Part shown: one piece after another, positions 44,890 through 54,063 of the stretch
Numbering within the stretch: position 1 is the first letter of the stretch
Layout: the number at the start of each line of letters is the position of its first letter
Source: SZUA-22 sp963751695
GTDB lineage: Bacteria > Bacteroidota > Ignavibacteria > Ignavibacteriales > Melioribacteraceae
Direction: 5' to 3'
NCBI GenBank assembly: GCA_963751695.1
Contig: CAVVVP010000004.1
Span: 248,001 to 312,000 of the forward strand
Length of the DNA: 64,000 nt
Program-made: the position numbers and the translations under genes
The notes under the pieces: model-generated
Told to the model about the DNA's origin: nothing
Databases searched by the model: none
Seen by the model: only the letters and a program-made list of their open reading frames with translations

Positions 44890-46239
44890 TTAAAAGTTAA
44901 CAACTAATTCCTTTTCATAAGGTTGTTCAATTGAAAGGAAATCACCAAACAATGTTCCAGACGTTGCTTTTGTTATTCTGACCTTAACATAATCGCCAAT
45001 TCGCACATTGTTTCCAACTGGAAGTATTACAGTTTTATTACCGTCAGTTCTGCCGGCAAAAAAATCATCAGATTTTTTACTTTTATTTTCGACCAGAATA
45101 ATCTCTTCCGACCCAATTGCTTCTTGATTAACTTCGAAGGAAATACTCTGCTGTAGTGCAATTATTTCGCTCAGTCTTTTTGATTTTGTTTCTTCATTAA
45201 CATCATCTTCCATCTTATATGCTGGTGTTCCTTCTCGTGGAGAATATTTGAACATATAAGCCCCATCGTATCTAACCATTTTCATTACATCCAGTGTCAT
45301 TTGATGTTCTTCTTCACTTTCTGTAGGGAAGCCGGAAATAATATCTGTGGAGAAACTTACATTCGGGATTATATCTCTTGCTTTATCAATGAGATTCAGA
45401 TAGTGCTCAATTGTATATGTTCTGTTCATCTCCTTCAAAACTCTAGTTGATCCTGACTGAACCGGCAGATGAATATAGTTACATAAGTTCGGATGTTCAG
45501 CAATGGTATGAAGGAGCTTATCAGAAAGATCTTGTGGATGTGAAGTTGAAAATCTTATTCTTATCGATCTATCAACTTCTGCAGCAGCTGCAAGGAGATC
45601 AGCAAAATCATTCTCTTCATCTTTATAAGAGTTAACATTTTGTCCAAGCAAAGTTACCTCACGGAAACCTCTATCAGATAAATTCTGCATCTCTTCAACA
45701 ATAGAGTTTAAGCTTCTGCTTCTTTCTCTTCCGCGAGTGAATGGAACAACACAGAATGTGCAAAATTTGTCGCATCCTCGCATGACAGATATCCAAGCTG
45801 AAAGTCCATCTTCTCGAAATGGAATTATATCATCGTATGTCTCAGTCCTTGATAACTTTACTCCGATTCCTTTTTCACCCGTAAATGCATTATCTATAAA
45901 TTCTGGAAGTCTTCGATATTCATCTGGTCCAACAACAAGATCTACCATTTTTTTCTTTTCTATAAGTTCTTCTCTTAGACGCTCAGCCATGCATCCCAGA
46001 ACACCAAGCACCATGTTAGGTTTGTTCTCTTTTAATCTCTTGAGATTTCCAAGTCGCCCATGAATTCTTTGCTCTGCATGATCTCGAATACTGCAAGTAT
46101 TTAAAAATATTACATCTGCATCATCTATTTCATGTGTAAGCGAATATCCTTGATTCTGTAAAATGCCCATAACAACTTCAGAATCAGCCAGATTCATCTG
46201 ACATCCATATGTTTCTATATATACTTTACAGTTATCCAT
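44890..46239 (-). CDS. miaB: tRNA-2-methylthio-N6-dimethylallyladenosine synthase
   Basis: A 449-residue radical SAM methylthiotransferase that modifies adenosine 37 of certain tRNAs. The N-terminal domain has its three cluster cysteines (C13, C49, C83), and the radical SAM motif is C-D-K-F-C-T-F-C (156, 160, 163). G-Q-N-V-N-S-Y follows, and the protein closes with a TRAM domain with A-T-S-G-T-L-F-G-D. The Q-N-V-N-S-Y form and length mark MiaB rather than RimO or MtaB. It is the first gene of a minus-strand run with the SPOR and MBL genes. Confidence 0.96.
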   Translation of the reverse strand: MDNCKVYIETYGCQMNLADSEVVMGILQNQGYSLTHEIDDADVIFLNTCSIRDHAEQRIHGRLGNLKRLKENKPNMVLGVLGCMAERLREELIEKKKMVDLVVGPDEYRRLPEFIDNAFTGEKGIGVKLSRTETYDDIIPFREDGLSAWISVMRGCDKFCTFCVVPFTRGRERSRSLNSIVEEMQNLSDRGFREVTLLGQNVNSYKDEENDFADLLAAAAEVDRSIRIRFSTSHPQDLSDKLLHTIAEHPNLCNYIHLPVQSGSTRVLKEMNRTYTIEHYLNLIDKARDIIPNVSFSTDIISGFPTESEEEHQMTLDVMKMVRYDGAYMFKYSPREGTPAYKMEDDVNEETKSKRLSEIIALQQSISFEVNQEAIGSEEIILVENKSKKSDDFFAGRTDGNKTVILPVGNNVRIGDYVKVRITKATSGTLFGDFLSIEQPYEKELVVNF

Positions 46240-46371
46240 AAAAATTTTCTTTCTAAAATATTCCTAATAACTTATCATTGCTCATATTTAGCAGTGCAAA
46301 TATAACTATTTCCATAATAATTAGGACTATAAGTCGAATCTTTAGTATTTTTGACATTCAAAATTAGCTGA

Positions 46372-47064
46372 ATGATGGAAAATAGAGAAAATTTGAAGAG
46401 AAAAGCTGCCGAGCGTGCGGTAGAGTTTATTGAATCTGGAATGATTCTAGGTTTGGGAACCGGTTCTACATCTAAATATGTACTCGAAATACTTTCTGAA
46501 AAGTTAAAAACTGGAGAGCTTGATAACATTATAGGTATTCCAACTTCAAACAGAACTCTTGAATTAGCGAAGAGTTTAAACATTCCATGTGGAACATTAG
46601 CAGATTATCCTTACATTGATCTTACCATAGACGGTGCTGATGAGGTTGATAAAAAACTCAATGTAATAAAAGGTGGGGGTGGAGCGCATCTTCATGAGAA
46701 AATTATTGTTCAGGCAAGCAAGTTTTTTATTGTTATTGTTGATAAATCAAAACTATCTCAATATTTAGGAGAAAAATGGCCTGTTCCAGTTGAAGTTATT
46801 CAAAAAGCTGCTGCTTGTGAGGTAGAATATTTGAAATCCTTAGGTGCAGAAGTAAAATATAGAGAAATAGACAATTTAAGAAGATATATAACAGATGAGG
46901 GAAATTACATTTTAGATGCAAATTTCGGCATAATAAAAAATCCTAAAAAGCTTGCAAAAAAATTAGATAAGAGAGCTGGAATAGTTGAACATGGACTTTT
47001 TATCGGTCTAACTGATCTCGTGATAGTAGCCTCAGAAGATGAGATTGAACTTTTAAAAAAGTAA
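46372..47064 (+). CDS. rpiA: Ribose-5-phosphate isomerase A
   Basis: A 230-residue RpiA, which interconverts ribose-5-phosphate and ribulose-5-phosphate. The blocks are L-G-L-G-T-G-S-T (28-35), D-L-T-I-D-G-A-D-E-V-D, the catalytic region K-G-G-G-G-A-H-L-H-E-K and D-K-S-K-L-S near the middle, with a C-terminal V-E-H-G-L-F-I-G. Length is normal. Two in-frame ATGs (46372, 46375) could serve as start. It is divergent from miaB. Confidence 0.96.
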   Translation: MMENRENLKRKAAERAVEFIESGMILGLGTGSTSKYVLEILSEKLKTGELDNIIGIPTSNRTLELAKSLNIPCGTLADYPYIDLTIDGADEVDKKLNVIKGGGGAHLHEKIIVQASKFFIVIVDKSKLSQYLGEKWPVPVEVIQKAAACEVEYLKSLGAEVKYREIDNLRRYITDEGNYILDANFGIIKNPKKLAKKLDKRAGIVEHGLFIGLTDLVIVASEDEIELLKK

Positions 47065-47144
47065 TTATTGAGCAAATTTTTTATCTTGAATTTATTTTTT
47101 GATCTTTTTAACTTTGCCCCATTAAAAATCTAAATACTATTATT

Positions 47145-48077
47145 ATGAAAATTTCAGTATCAAATCTTACTAAAAAATATGGCTCTCAGAGAGCTGTGGA
47201 TAATATTTCATTTGAGGTTCAAACCGGTGAGGTGTTAGGATTTCTTGGTCCAAACGGTGCTGGTAAGACGACAACAATGAAAATAATTACTTGCTTCATG
47301 GCTCCATCTGATGGGGACGTGAAAGTGGGAGAGTACTCTGTATTGGAGCATCCTGAAGAAGTGAAAAAGAGCATCGGATATCTACCTGAAAATAATCCAC
47401 TCTATGAAGATATGCCTGTATTGGAATACTTGGAGTATGTGGCCGAGCTGCAAGGGGTACCTAAAGAAAAAATTCAAGATCGAATTGCCGAGATGGTTGT
47501 ACTCACTGGATTGAATGTTGAAAAACATAAAAAGATCGGCGAACTATCAAAAGGTTATCGCCAGAGAGTTGGTTTAGCTCAAGCTATGATTCATGATCCT
47601 GAAATTCTTATTCTTGATGAACCAACAACTGGCCTTGATCCGAATCAGATAATTGAAATTAGGAAATTGATTAGGGAATTAGGAAGAAGTAAAACAGTTA
47701 TTCTGAGCACTCACATTCTTTCTGAAGTTGAAGCAACTTGTGATCGCATACTGATCATCAATGATGGGAAAATTGTAGCTGATGGAACTGCTGATATGCT
47801 GAAACAAAAAGCGGAAGGTGAAGAGATTCTTCGAGCGCAGATTGCAGAAGCAGGAAGTCTGGATGAAGTAATTTCATCTCTGATGGAGATAGAAAATGTT
47901 ACTTTAGTTGATCCAATTAAAGATCTGGAGAATGGATTAACAATAAGTTGTAAAAATAGTGCAGCGACTCGAAAACAAATATTCCAAATGTGTGTTTCGA
48001 AAAACTGGATTCTAACTCAGATGACACCAATTGAAACAAAACTAGAAGATATATTTAGAGAATTAACAACTAATTGA
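47145..48077 (+). CDS. gldA: ABC transporter ATPase, GldA type
   Basis: A 310-residue ATPase. Walker A is G-P-N-G-A-G-K-T-T (35-43), the signature is L-S-K-G-Y-R-Q-R-V-G-L-A-Q-A, Walker B is L-I-L-D-E-P-T-T-G-L-D-P and the switch is S-T-H-I-L. A C-terminal extension of about 80 residues follows, as in GldA and related ABC-2 ATPases. With the next three genes it forms the GldA-GldF-GldG set, first described in gliding Bacteroidota, but the same gene set occurs in non-gliding relatives. The transported substrate is unknown. It is 7 bases from the permease gene. Confidence 0.85.
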   Translation: MKISVSNLTKKYGSQRAVDNISFEVQTGEVLGFLGPNGAGKTTTMKIITCFMAPSDGDVKVGEYSVLEHPEEVKKSIGYLPENNPLYEDMPVLEYLEYVAELQGVPKEKIQDRIAEMVVLTGLNVEKHKKIGELSKGYRQRVGLAQAMIHDPEILILDEPTTGLDPNQIIEIRKLIRELGRSKTVILSTHILSEVEATCDRILIINDGKIVADGTADMLKQKAEGEEILRAQIAEAGSLDEVISSLMEIENVTLVDPIKDLENGLTISCKNSAATRKQIFQMCVSKNWILTQMTPIETKLEDIFRELTTN

Positions 48078-48084
48078 TATAAAA

Positions 48085-48810
48085 ATGAATAAAATTTGGA
48101 CGATTTCAAAAAGAGAACTTAGATCATTTTTTGATTCACTGATCGCCTATATACTAATTATAGTATTTCTAGGTTTAAGTGGATTTTTTACATGGCTTTA
48201 TGGTTCTGATGTGTTTTTTATAGGTCAAGCAACAATGCAACCATTTTTCTCAATAGCTTATTGGACTCTTTTCTTTTTCATTCCAGCACTAACAATGAGA
48301 ATGATCTCAGACGAGAAGAAAACTGGAACAATTGAGTTATTATTTACGAAACCGATATCCGATTGGCAGCTAGTTTTAGGAAAATTTCTTGCTAGCTTGG
48401 AATTGATTGGAATTGCCTTGCTATTTTCCCTTCCATATTACATTTCAGTTTGGATGATCGGCCCAGTTGATCATGGTGCAGTCTGGTGTGGATATTTGGG
48501 AATGTTGCTTATGAGTACTGCATTAATTGGTGTGGGACTATTTGCAAGTAGTGTTACAAATAATCAGATTGTCGCATTTTTATTGTCATTATTTATTGGA
48601 GTATTTTTCCTAATAATATTTGATGTGCTAGCCAGTAGTTTTACTGGCATTACTGGACAGATATTCAGTTATCTCAGTTTATCAAATCATTATGGGTCAA
48701 TTTCTAGGGGAGTTATTGATTCTCGAGATTTAATCTACTTCCTATCAATTGCATTTTTAGGATTATTCCTTGCACAATCCGTTCTTTCAAAAAGAAATAT
48801 AGTTGAGTAA
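48085..48810 (+). CDS. gldF: ABC-2 permease, GldF type
   Basis: A 241-residue permease with six hydrophobic segments. The N-terminus W-T-I-S-K-R-E-L-R-S-F-F-D-S is the common GldF/ABC-2 opening, and the D-E-K-K-T-G-T-I-E-L-L-F-T-K-P coupling loop is present. It pairs with the ATPase just upstream and the auxiliary GldG just downstream. Confidence 0.85.
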   Translation: MNKIWTISKRELRSFFDSLIAYILIIVFLGLSGFFTWLYGSDVFFIGQATMQPFFSIAYWTLFFFIPALTMRMISDEKKTGTIELLFTKPISDWQLVLGKFLASLELIGIALLFSLPYYISVWMIGPVDHGAVWCGYLGMLLMSTALIGVGLFASSVTNNQIVAFLLSLFIGVFFLIIFDVLASSFTGITGQIFSYLSLSNHYGSISRGVIDSRDLIYFLSIAFLGLFLAQSVLSKRNIVE

Positions 48811-48817
48811 AGTTAAT

Positions 48818-50344
48818 ATGTTTACACAAAAAAAATTAAGAACTTCAATTTTATTAGTTATTGCTATTGTTTTTCTTGTAAACTTAGTCGGAGAAAAGAT
48901 TTTCTTCAGATTAGATTTTACTGAAGACCAGCGTTACAGCTTAAGTGCTGCAACTGAGGATATTCTTAGCAAACTTGAAGAACCAGTAACTATAACAGCA
49001 TACTTTTCAGAAGATATGCCTCCTGATATTGCAAAAGTAAGGCAGGACTTCCGTGAAATGCTAATTGAGTATGGAAGTATTTCAGGTGGAATGGTTGTTT
49101 ACGAGTTCATCAATCCAAATGAAGATGAACAAACTGAAATGCAGGCACAGCAGAATGGAATTCGCCCTATTATGATTAATGTTCGAGAGCGCGATCAGGT
49201 TAAACAGCAGCGTGCTTACCTTGGAGCAATAGTTGAACTTGGAGAAAAGAAAGAGATCATTCCATTTATTCAGCCTGGTGCAGCAATGGAATTCGCACTT
49301 TCTTCGAATATAAAAAAGATCTCAGTTGATCAAAAACCTAAACTTGCATTTCTTCAAGGTAACGGTGAACCAGCACTATCAGCTATGCAGGAAGCAACAA
49401 CTGCACTTTCAGTGATGTACGAAGTAGATACGATCACATTTGATTTTATGAAAGGTGTGCCTGCAGATATTAATGCACTGGCTGTAATTGCTCCCACAGA
49501 TTCTGTCCCCGATTATGTATTCAATCATCTCGATGAATTTCTCAGTCGTGGTGGAAATTTGCTGCTGACTATTAAAAATATTCAAAGTGACTTAACTTCA
49601 GCAAGACTTGAACTTATTCCAAACAATTTTGGTAGCTGGCTAAAAAACAAAGGGCTTGAAGTTAACAATGATATTCTGATTGATAATAACTGTGGCAACA
49701 TTATGGTTAGGCAGCAGCAGGGAATGTTCACAATGAATACTCCAATGAAATTTCCTTATTTGCCTAATATTACAAACTTCGCTGATCATCCTATTACTGA
49801 AGGATTAGAATCGGTAATGCTGCCTTTTTCAAGCACAATTAATCTTGTTCCAGTTGATACATCCGTATTTATGATTCCATTAGCAATGAGCTCAGAGATA
49901 TCTGGTACACAAATGTTACCTCTAAGTTTCGATATTTCCAAACAATGGAGACAAAGAGATTTTACTGAAAGTTCTCTTCCCGTAGCAGTTGCTTTAGATG
50001 GTAGATTATCCGGAGATATGAATTCTAAAATGATAGTTTTTAGCTGTGGAGATTTTGCAGTGAATGGAGAAGGGGAGCAAGCGCAACAGCTTCAACCTGA
50101 TAATATAAGTTTACTTGTCAACTCGATTGACTGGTTAGCAGATGATACTGGATTAATTGAATTGAGAACAAAAGGGGTATCATCAAGACCAATTGACCCA
50201 TCACTTGAAGATGGTACAAAAGATCTTATAAAATATGCGAATTTTATTTTGCCAATACTACTAATTATTGCATATGGCGTCTATAGAGCACAAGTAAGAA
50301 GAAAAAAGAGAAACAAAATTAAGTCTACAGATTATGTCAAATAA
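48818..50344 (+). CDS. gldG: GldG-type ABC auxiliary protein
   Basis: A 508-residue protein with an N-terminal membrane helix (about 7-26), a long periplasmic part with the R-L-D-F-T-E-D-Q-R-Y-S-L-S opening of GldG/DUF4350-type proteins, and a C-terminal helix followed by a basic tail (R-R-K-K-R-N-K). A TTG at 48803 would extend it by five residues and overlap gldF, but the ATG at 48818 matches the family. It overlaps the DUF4340 gene by 11 bases. Confidence 0.85.
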   Translation: MFTQKKLRTSILLVIAIVFLVNLVGEKIFFRLDFTEDQRYSLSAATEDILSKLEEPVTITAYFSEDMPPDIAKVRQDFREMLIEYGSISGGMVVYEFINPNEDEQTEMQAQQNGIRPIMINVRERDQVKQQRAYLGAIVELGEKKEIIPFIQPGAAMEFALSSNIKKISVDQKPKLAFLQGNGEPALSAMQEATTALSVMYEVDTITFDFMKGVPADINALAVIAPTDSVPDYVFNHLDEFLSRGGNLLLTIKNIQSDLTSARLELIPNNFGSWLKNKGLEVNNDILIDNNCGNIMVRQQQGMFTMNTPMKFPYLPNITNFADHPITEGLESVMLPFSSTINLVPVDTSVFMIPLAMSSEISGTQMLPLSFDISKQWRQRDFTESSLPVAVALDGRLSGDMNSKMIVFSCGDFAVNGEGEQAQQLQPDNISLLVNSIDWLADDTGLIELRTKGVSSRPIDPSLEDGTKDLIKYANFILPILLIIAYGVYRAQVRRKKRNKIKSTDYVK

Positions 50345-51248
50345 AAGTTTAATTATAGTTTTTGTTGTTTTAGTTATTGCTGCCGTTATTATTTATTTTC
50401 CATCCAGTGAAAAAACGGTAAGAACGTTTAAAACAGAGCTTGTTGATATTGATACTACTGCCATTAGCGAAATTGTAATTTCGCCAAAAAAGCTAAACGG
50501 TGGATCTTATAAAATCATTCGAGAAAATGAAGGTTGGAAGATTGATTTAGAGAATGGAAAAACCGTTTCTGTCCCTAAAGAAAAAGCTGAAAGATTGATA
50601 GACCAAATATTATCCATAAAACCTCTGAGACTTGCTAGCAGAAGTAAGTCTAAATGGACAGAATTTGAGGTTGATACAGCAGCAACTAGAGTAGTTGTCA
50701 AAGAAGGCAGCAACACCGCACTTGATGTAATGATAGGTAAATTTCTATTCCAGCAACCAAGGTCAGTTTCAACATATGTAAGATTAAGTGATGAAACCGA
50801 TGTTTATCTCGTTGAAGGTTTTCTTTCAATGTCTTTCAATCAAGATGCAAGTAGCTACAGAAATAATGTCTTAGTTTCTGGCGATGAGAAATCTTGGGAT
50901 CAACTAACATTTAGTTATCCTGCAGATAGTTCTTTTCAAATGACGAAAATCGAGGATAAATGGTTCAGCAGCAATACACAACTTGATTCTGCAAATACTG
51001 AAAAATATCTTTCTGGTTTATCAAGACTGAACAATTCTTATTTTGTTGATGATGTTGATGTTTCATCTTTAGCTCCACAGTATAAGCTAACTATTGGCTC
51101 TCAAGGAAATACTTTTGCGACCGTCAGTGGTTATCAAATTGATACTTTGCTTGTCGTGAAATCATCATTGAATTCAGAATCCTATTTTGATGCAACTCAA
51201 AACAATTTTATTGAAAAATTATTCGTGGGCTTAAATTCTCTTAAGTAA
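50334..51248 (+). CDS. DUF4340 membrane-anchored protein
   Basis: A 304-residue protein with one N-terminal helix (about 5-22) and a beta-rich periplasmic domain typical of DUF4340: I-S-E-I-V-I-S-P-K and V-M-I-G-K-F as conserved landmarks. DUF4340 genes commonly follow gldG-type genes, so it is probably an accessory of the same ABC system. It overlaps gldG and is the last gene of the cluster, with a gap of 130 bases to the next gene. Confidence 0.8.
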   Translation: MSNKSLIIVFVVLVIAAVIIYFPSSEKTVRTFKTELVDIDTTAISEIVISPKKLNGGSYKIIRENEGWKIDLENGKTVSVPKEKAERLIDQILSIKPLRLASRSKSKWTEFEVDTAATRVVVKEGSNTALDVMIGKFLFQQPRSVSTYVRLSDETDVYLVEGFLSMSFNQDASSYRNNVLVSGDEKSWDQLTFSYPADSSFQMTKIEDKWFSSNTQLDSANTEKYLSGLSRLNNSYFVDDVDVSSLAPQYKLTIGSQGNTFATVSGYQIDTLLVVKSSLNSESYFDATQNNFIEKLFVGLNSLK

Positions 51249-51378
51249 TTTTGGATTTTCATCCATTTGTTTGAATACAAACTTAAATTAGAGAAATATC
51301 TACGAAAGAACTTCACAATTAATCAAACATTTAAGCTTTTAAATCGTCTAAAAGTTAGCAAAAAAGTGTGATTTTACA

Positions 51379-53286
51379 ATGAAGATTAATAATCTGGCGA
51401 AATTTACTCTATTAATAATAATTATCTCTGTTTTAAGTTGTCAAAAATCAGAGTATGAAGTACCATTATTACCTCTCGAAGATTTCTTTAAAGACCCCCA
51501 AAACACAAATTTTGCACTCTCTCAAAATGGAAAATTTATTGCTTCACTTAGACCATGGAAGAATCGATTAAATATTTTTGTACAGAAAATTGGGTCAGAT
51601 AGTCTCACGCAAGTAACTCAATCAGATAAGAGAGATATTGAGAAGTTTTATTGGGCAAGTGATGAGAAAATATTATACTTACAAGACTATCATGTAAATG
51701 ATAATTATTCTCTTTTCTGTTCTAATCTGAAAAATGGTAAAACAAGGGAGATTACAAAATCATTGAACTATACTACACGGTTTGTCGATGATCTTCCAGA
51801 TTATGAAAATGAAATAATTATTGAGACGAATGAAAGAAATCCACAATTATTTGACGTCTATAGATTAAATCTTGAAAATGGAAAGAAAAAAGTTATTGGT
51901 CAAAACCCAGGTAACGTAACCCATTGGTTAACAGATTTTGATGGGAAATTACGTGTTGCAATGACAACAGATGGCGTAAATCACGATCTTTTATATAGAA
52001 AAAGGGAGTCAGATAAATTTAAAGTAGTAAAAAAGATTAGTTATCAAGATGAATTTTATCCAATTCTATTTACACCTGACAACAGAAATGTATATGTTAT
52101 TTCTAACGAAAAGGGAGACCGAACTGCGCTAATTAAATACGATATTGAAAATAATTATGAAATGGAATTGATATATGAACACCCTGAAGTAGATATTGAG
52201 TACGTAAGATATTCCAGAAAATTGCAGGATGTTGTTGGAGTCTCTGTAATAACTGATAAACGAGAATTTTATTTTTGGAATAATGAAAGACAACAGATTC
52301 AAAGCAAAGTTGAAAGAAAATTACCGAATATGGAAATAAATGTCGTAAGTATGGATAAAGAGGAAAGTAAAATAGTAATCAAGGTAAGTTCCGACAAATC
52401 TTATGGGGCATTTTACCTGTATGAAGTTGCTGAAGATAAACTCATTAAAATTTCTGAAATTAGTCCTTGGTTAGATACTTCTCAAATGTCAAGCATGAAT
52501 CCAATAAGGTATATTTCTAGAGATGGATTTACGATACATGGATATTTAACTCTTCCAAGAATGTCGGTTAGTAAGAATTTACCCACCGTAGTTTTTCCTC
52601 ATGGCGGACCTTGGTATAGAGATAAATGGGGATTCAATAGAGCCGTTCAGTTTTATGCGAACAGAGGATATGCAGTTCTTCAAGTTAATTTTAGAGGTTC
52701 AAAAGGTTATGGCAAAAAGTTTTCAAATGCAGGCTATAAAGAGTGGGGCGGTAAGATACAAGATGATATAACAGATGGAGTCAACTGGTTAGTTGATCAA
52801 GGAATTGCAGATCAAAACCGTATTGGGATTATAGGATATTCGTTCGGAGGATACTCAGCTTTACAAAATATTGTAAAAAATCCAGATCTGTACGCATGCG
52901 GTGTTTCTCTTGCCGGTATGACAGATCTGACTGCGTTTCTTGAATCAATACCTCCAACATGGATTCCATTTAAGAAGATGTTATATGAAATAGTTGGAGA
53001 TCCGGCTAAAGATAGAGACATGCTTATTGCAACTTCACCGTATTATAATACGGAAAATATTAAGATACCGTTGCTAATTGCTCAAGGTGCAAATGATACA
53101 AAAGTAAAGAAATCCCAAACAGATAATTTTATTAAAAAATTGAGAAAGAATGGGGTTAAAACTGAATATATTGTTAAAGAAAATGAAGGTCATGGATTTA
53201 AAAATGTTGAGAACAGAATTGACTTTTACAGAGCCAGCGAAAAATTTCTTGCCAAGCACCTAAGTGGAAGAATAGAAAAGAAGTAA
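51379..53286 (+). CDS. S9-family prolyl-oligopeptidase-like peptidase, lipoprotein
   Basis: A 635-residue exported serine peptidase. The signal ends with V-L-S-C (Cys21, lipobox), then a beta-propeller-like domain of about 350 residues, then an alpha/beta-hydrolase domain. The triad is visible: Ser488 in G-Y-S-F-G-G-Y, Asp573 in G-A-N-D-T-K and His605 in E-G-H-G-F. The oxyanion region is F-P-H-G-G-P-W. Members cleave peptides after proline or act as acylaminoacyl/dipeptidyl peptidases. It is a single gene, with no obvious operon. Confidence 0.92.
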   Translation: MKINNLAKFTLLIIIISVLSCQKSEYEVPLLPLEDFFKDPQNTNFALSQNGKFIASLRPWKNRLNIFVQKIGSDSLTQVTQSDKRDIEKFYWASDEKILYLQDYHVNDNYSLFCSNLKNGKTREITKSLNYTTRFVDDLPDYENEIIIETNERNPQLFDVYRLNLENGKKKVIGQNPGNVTHWLTDFDGKLRVAMTTDGVNHDLLYRKRESDKFKVVKKISYQDEFYPILFTPDNRNVYVISNEKGDRTALIKYDIENNYEMELIYEHPEVDIEYVRYSRKLQDVVGVSVITDKREFYFWNNERQQIQSKVERKLPNMEINVVSMDKEESKIVIKVSSDKSYGAFYLYEVAEDKLIKISEISPWLDTSQMSSMNPIRYISRDGFTIHGYLTLPRMSVSKNLPTVVFPHGGPWYRDKWGFNRAVQFYANRGYAVLQVNFRGSKGYGKKFSNAGYKEWGGKIQDDITDGVNWLVDQGIADQNRIGIIGYSFGGYSALQNIVKNPDLYACGVSLAGMTDLTAFLESIPPTWIPFKKMLYEIVGDPAKDRDMLIATSPYYNTENIKIPLLIAQGANDTKVKKSQTDNFIKKLRKNGVKTEYIVKENEGHGFKNVENRIDFYRASEKFLAKHLSGRIEKK

Positions 53287-53357
53287 CAGATTGTTGGTAT
53301 TCAGTCTAAATTCTAAGTACTATTTTCGCTATCTTCACACCTAAAATTTTAAAAAAA

Positions 53358-54002
53358 ATGATTGATCTAAAAAAATATAAACATGTAATCTGGGATTGGA
53401 ACGGAACCCTTTTCAATGATGTAGTACTTTGCGCAGATATAATGAATAACCTGATGAAAAAAAGTGATCTGGGTAGTATAACAGTTGAAGAGTATAGGAA
53501 TGTCTTCACATTTCCTGTAAAAGAATATTACCGAAAATTAGGCCATGATGTGGGCGATGAAAACTGGGAAAAGATTAGTCACGATTTTATTAATGAGTAT
53601 GAGAAAAGAAAGTTCGAGCAGACACTCTATCCAGAAGCTAAATCTGTACTAAAAATAATTGATGAAATGGGATTATCACAATCAGTTCTTTCGGCTTATT
53701 CTCAACATACATTAGAAAATCTGATTGAAGATTTTGGATTATCAAATTATTTTATTCGTCTCGTTGGTCTGGATAATATTTATGCTGAAAGCAAATTGGA
53801 AAATGGAATCAAATGGATGGAAGAACTAAATTATTCTCTAGGCGAAGTTTTGCTTATTGGGGATACTCTGCATGATTGTGAAGTTGCTCATGAAATTGGA
53901 GCAGACCCTATATTGCTTTCAGTTGGTCATCAGACAAGAGAAAAACTTGAAAAGTGTAATGCTCATCTAATTGAAAGTTTATCAGAACTTGTAGGGATGT
54001 AG
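53358..54002 (+). CDS. HAD hydrolase, phosphoglycolate-phosphatase-like with DWNG motif
   Basis: A 214-residue HAD protein with a helical cap. Motif I is V-I-W-D-W-N-G-T-L (D13, with N15 replacing the usual second aspartate), motif II is V-L-S-A-Y-S, motif III lysine lies in S-K-L-E-N-G and motif IV is I-G-D-T-L-H-D. The D-W-N-G-T variant of motif I is common in a Bacteroidota subgroup of phosphoglycolate phosphatase-like proteins. The substrate is not known. It lies between the S9 peptidase and larC, with gaps of 71 and 61 bases. Confidence 0.85.
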   Translation: MIDLKKYKHVIWDWNGTLFNDVVLCADIMNNLMKKSDLGSITVEEYRNVFTFPVKEYYRKLGHDVGDENWEKISHDFINEYEKRKFEQTLYPEAKSVLKIIDEMGLSQSVLSAYSQHTLENLIEDFGLSNYFIRLVGLDNIYAESKLENGIKWMEELNYSLGEVLLIGDTLHDCEVAHEIGADPILLSVGHQTREKLEKCNAHLIESLSELVGM

Positions 54003-54063
54003 TAAAACAGATTCCTTAAAATTACATTATATTTATAGCGTCCAATAATATTATAATCAAATT

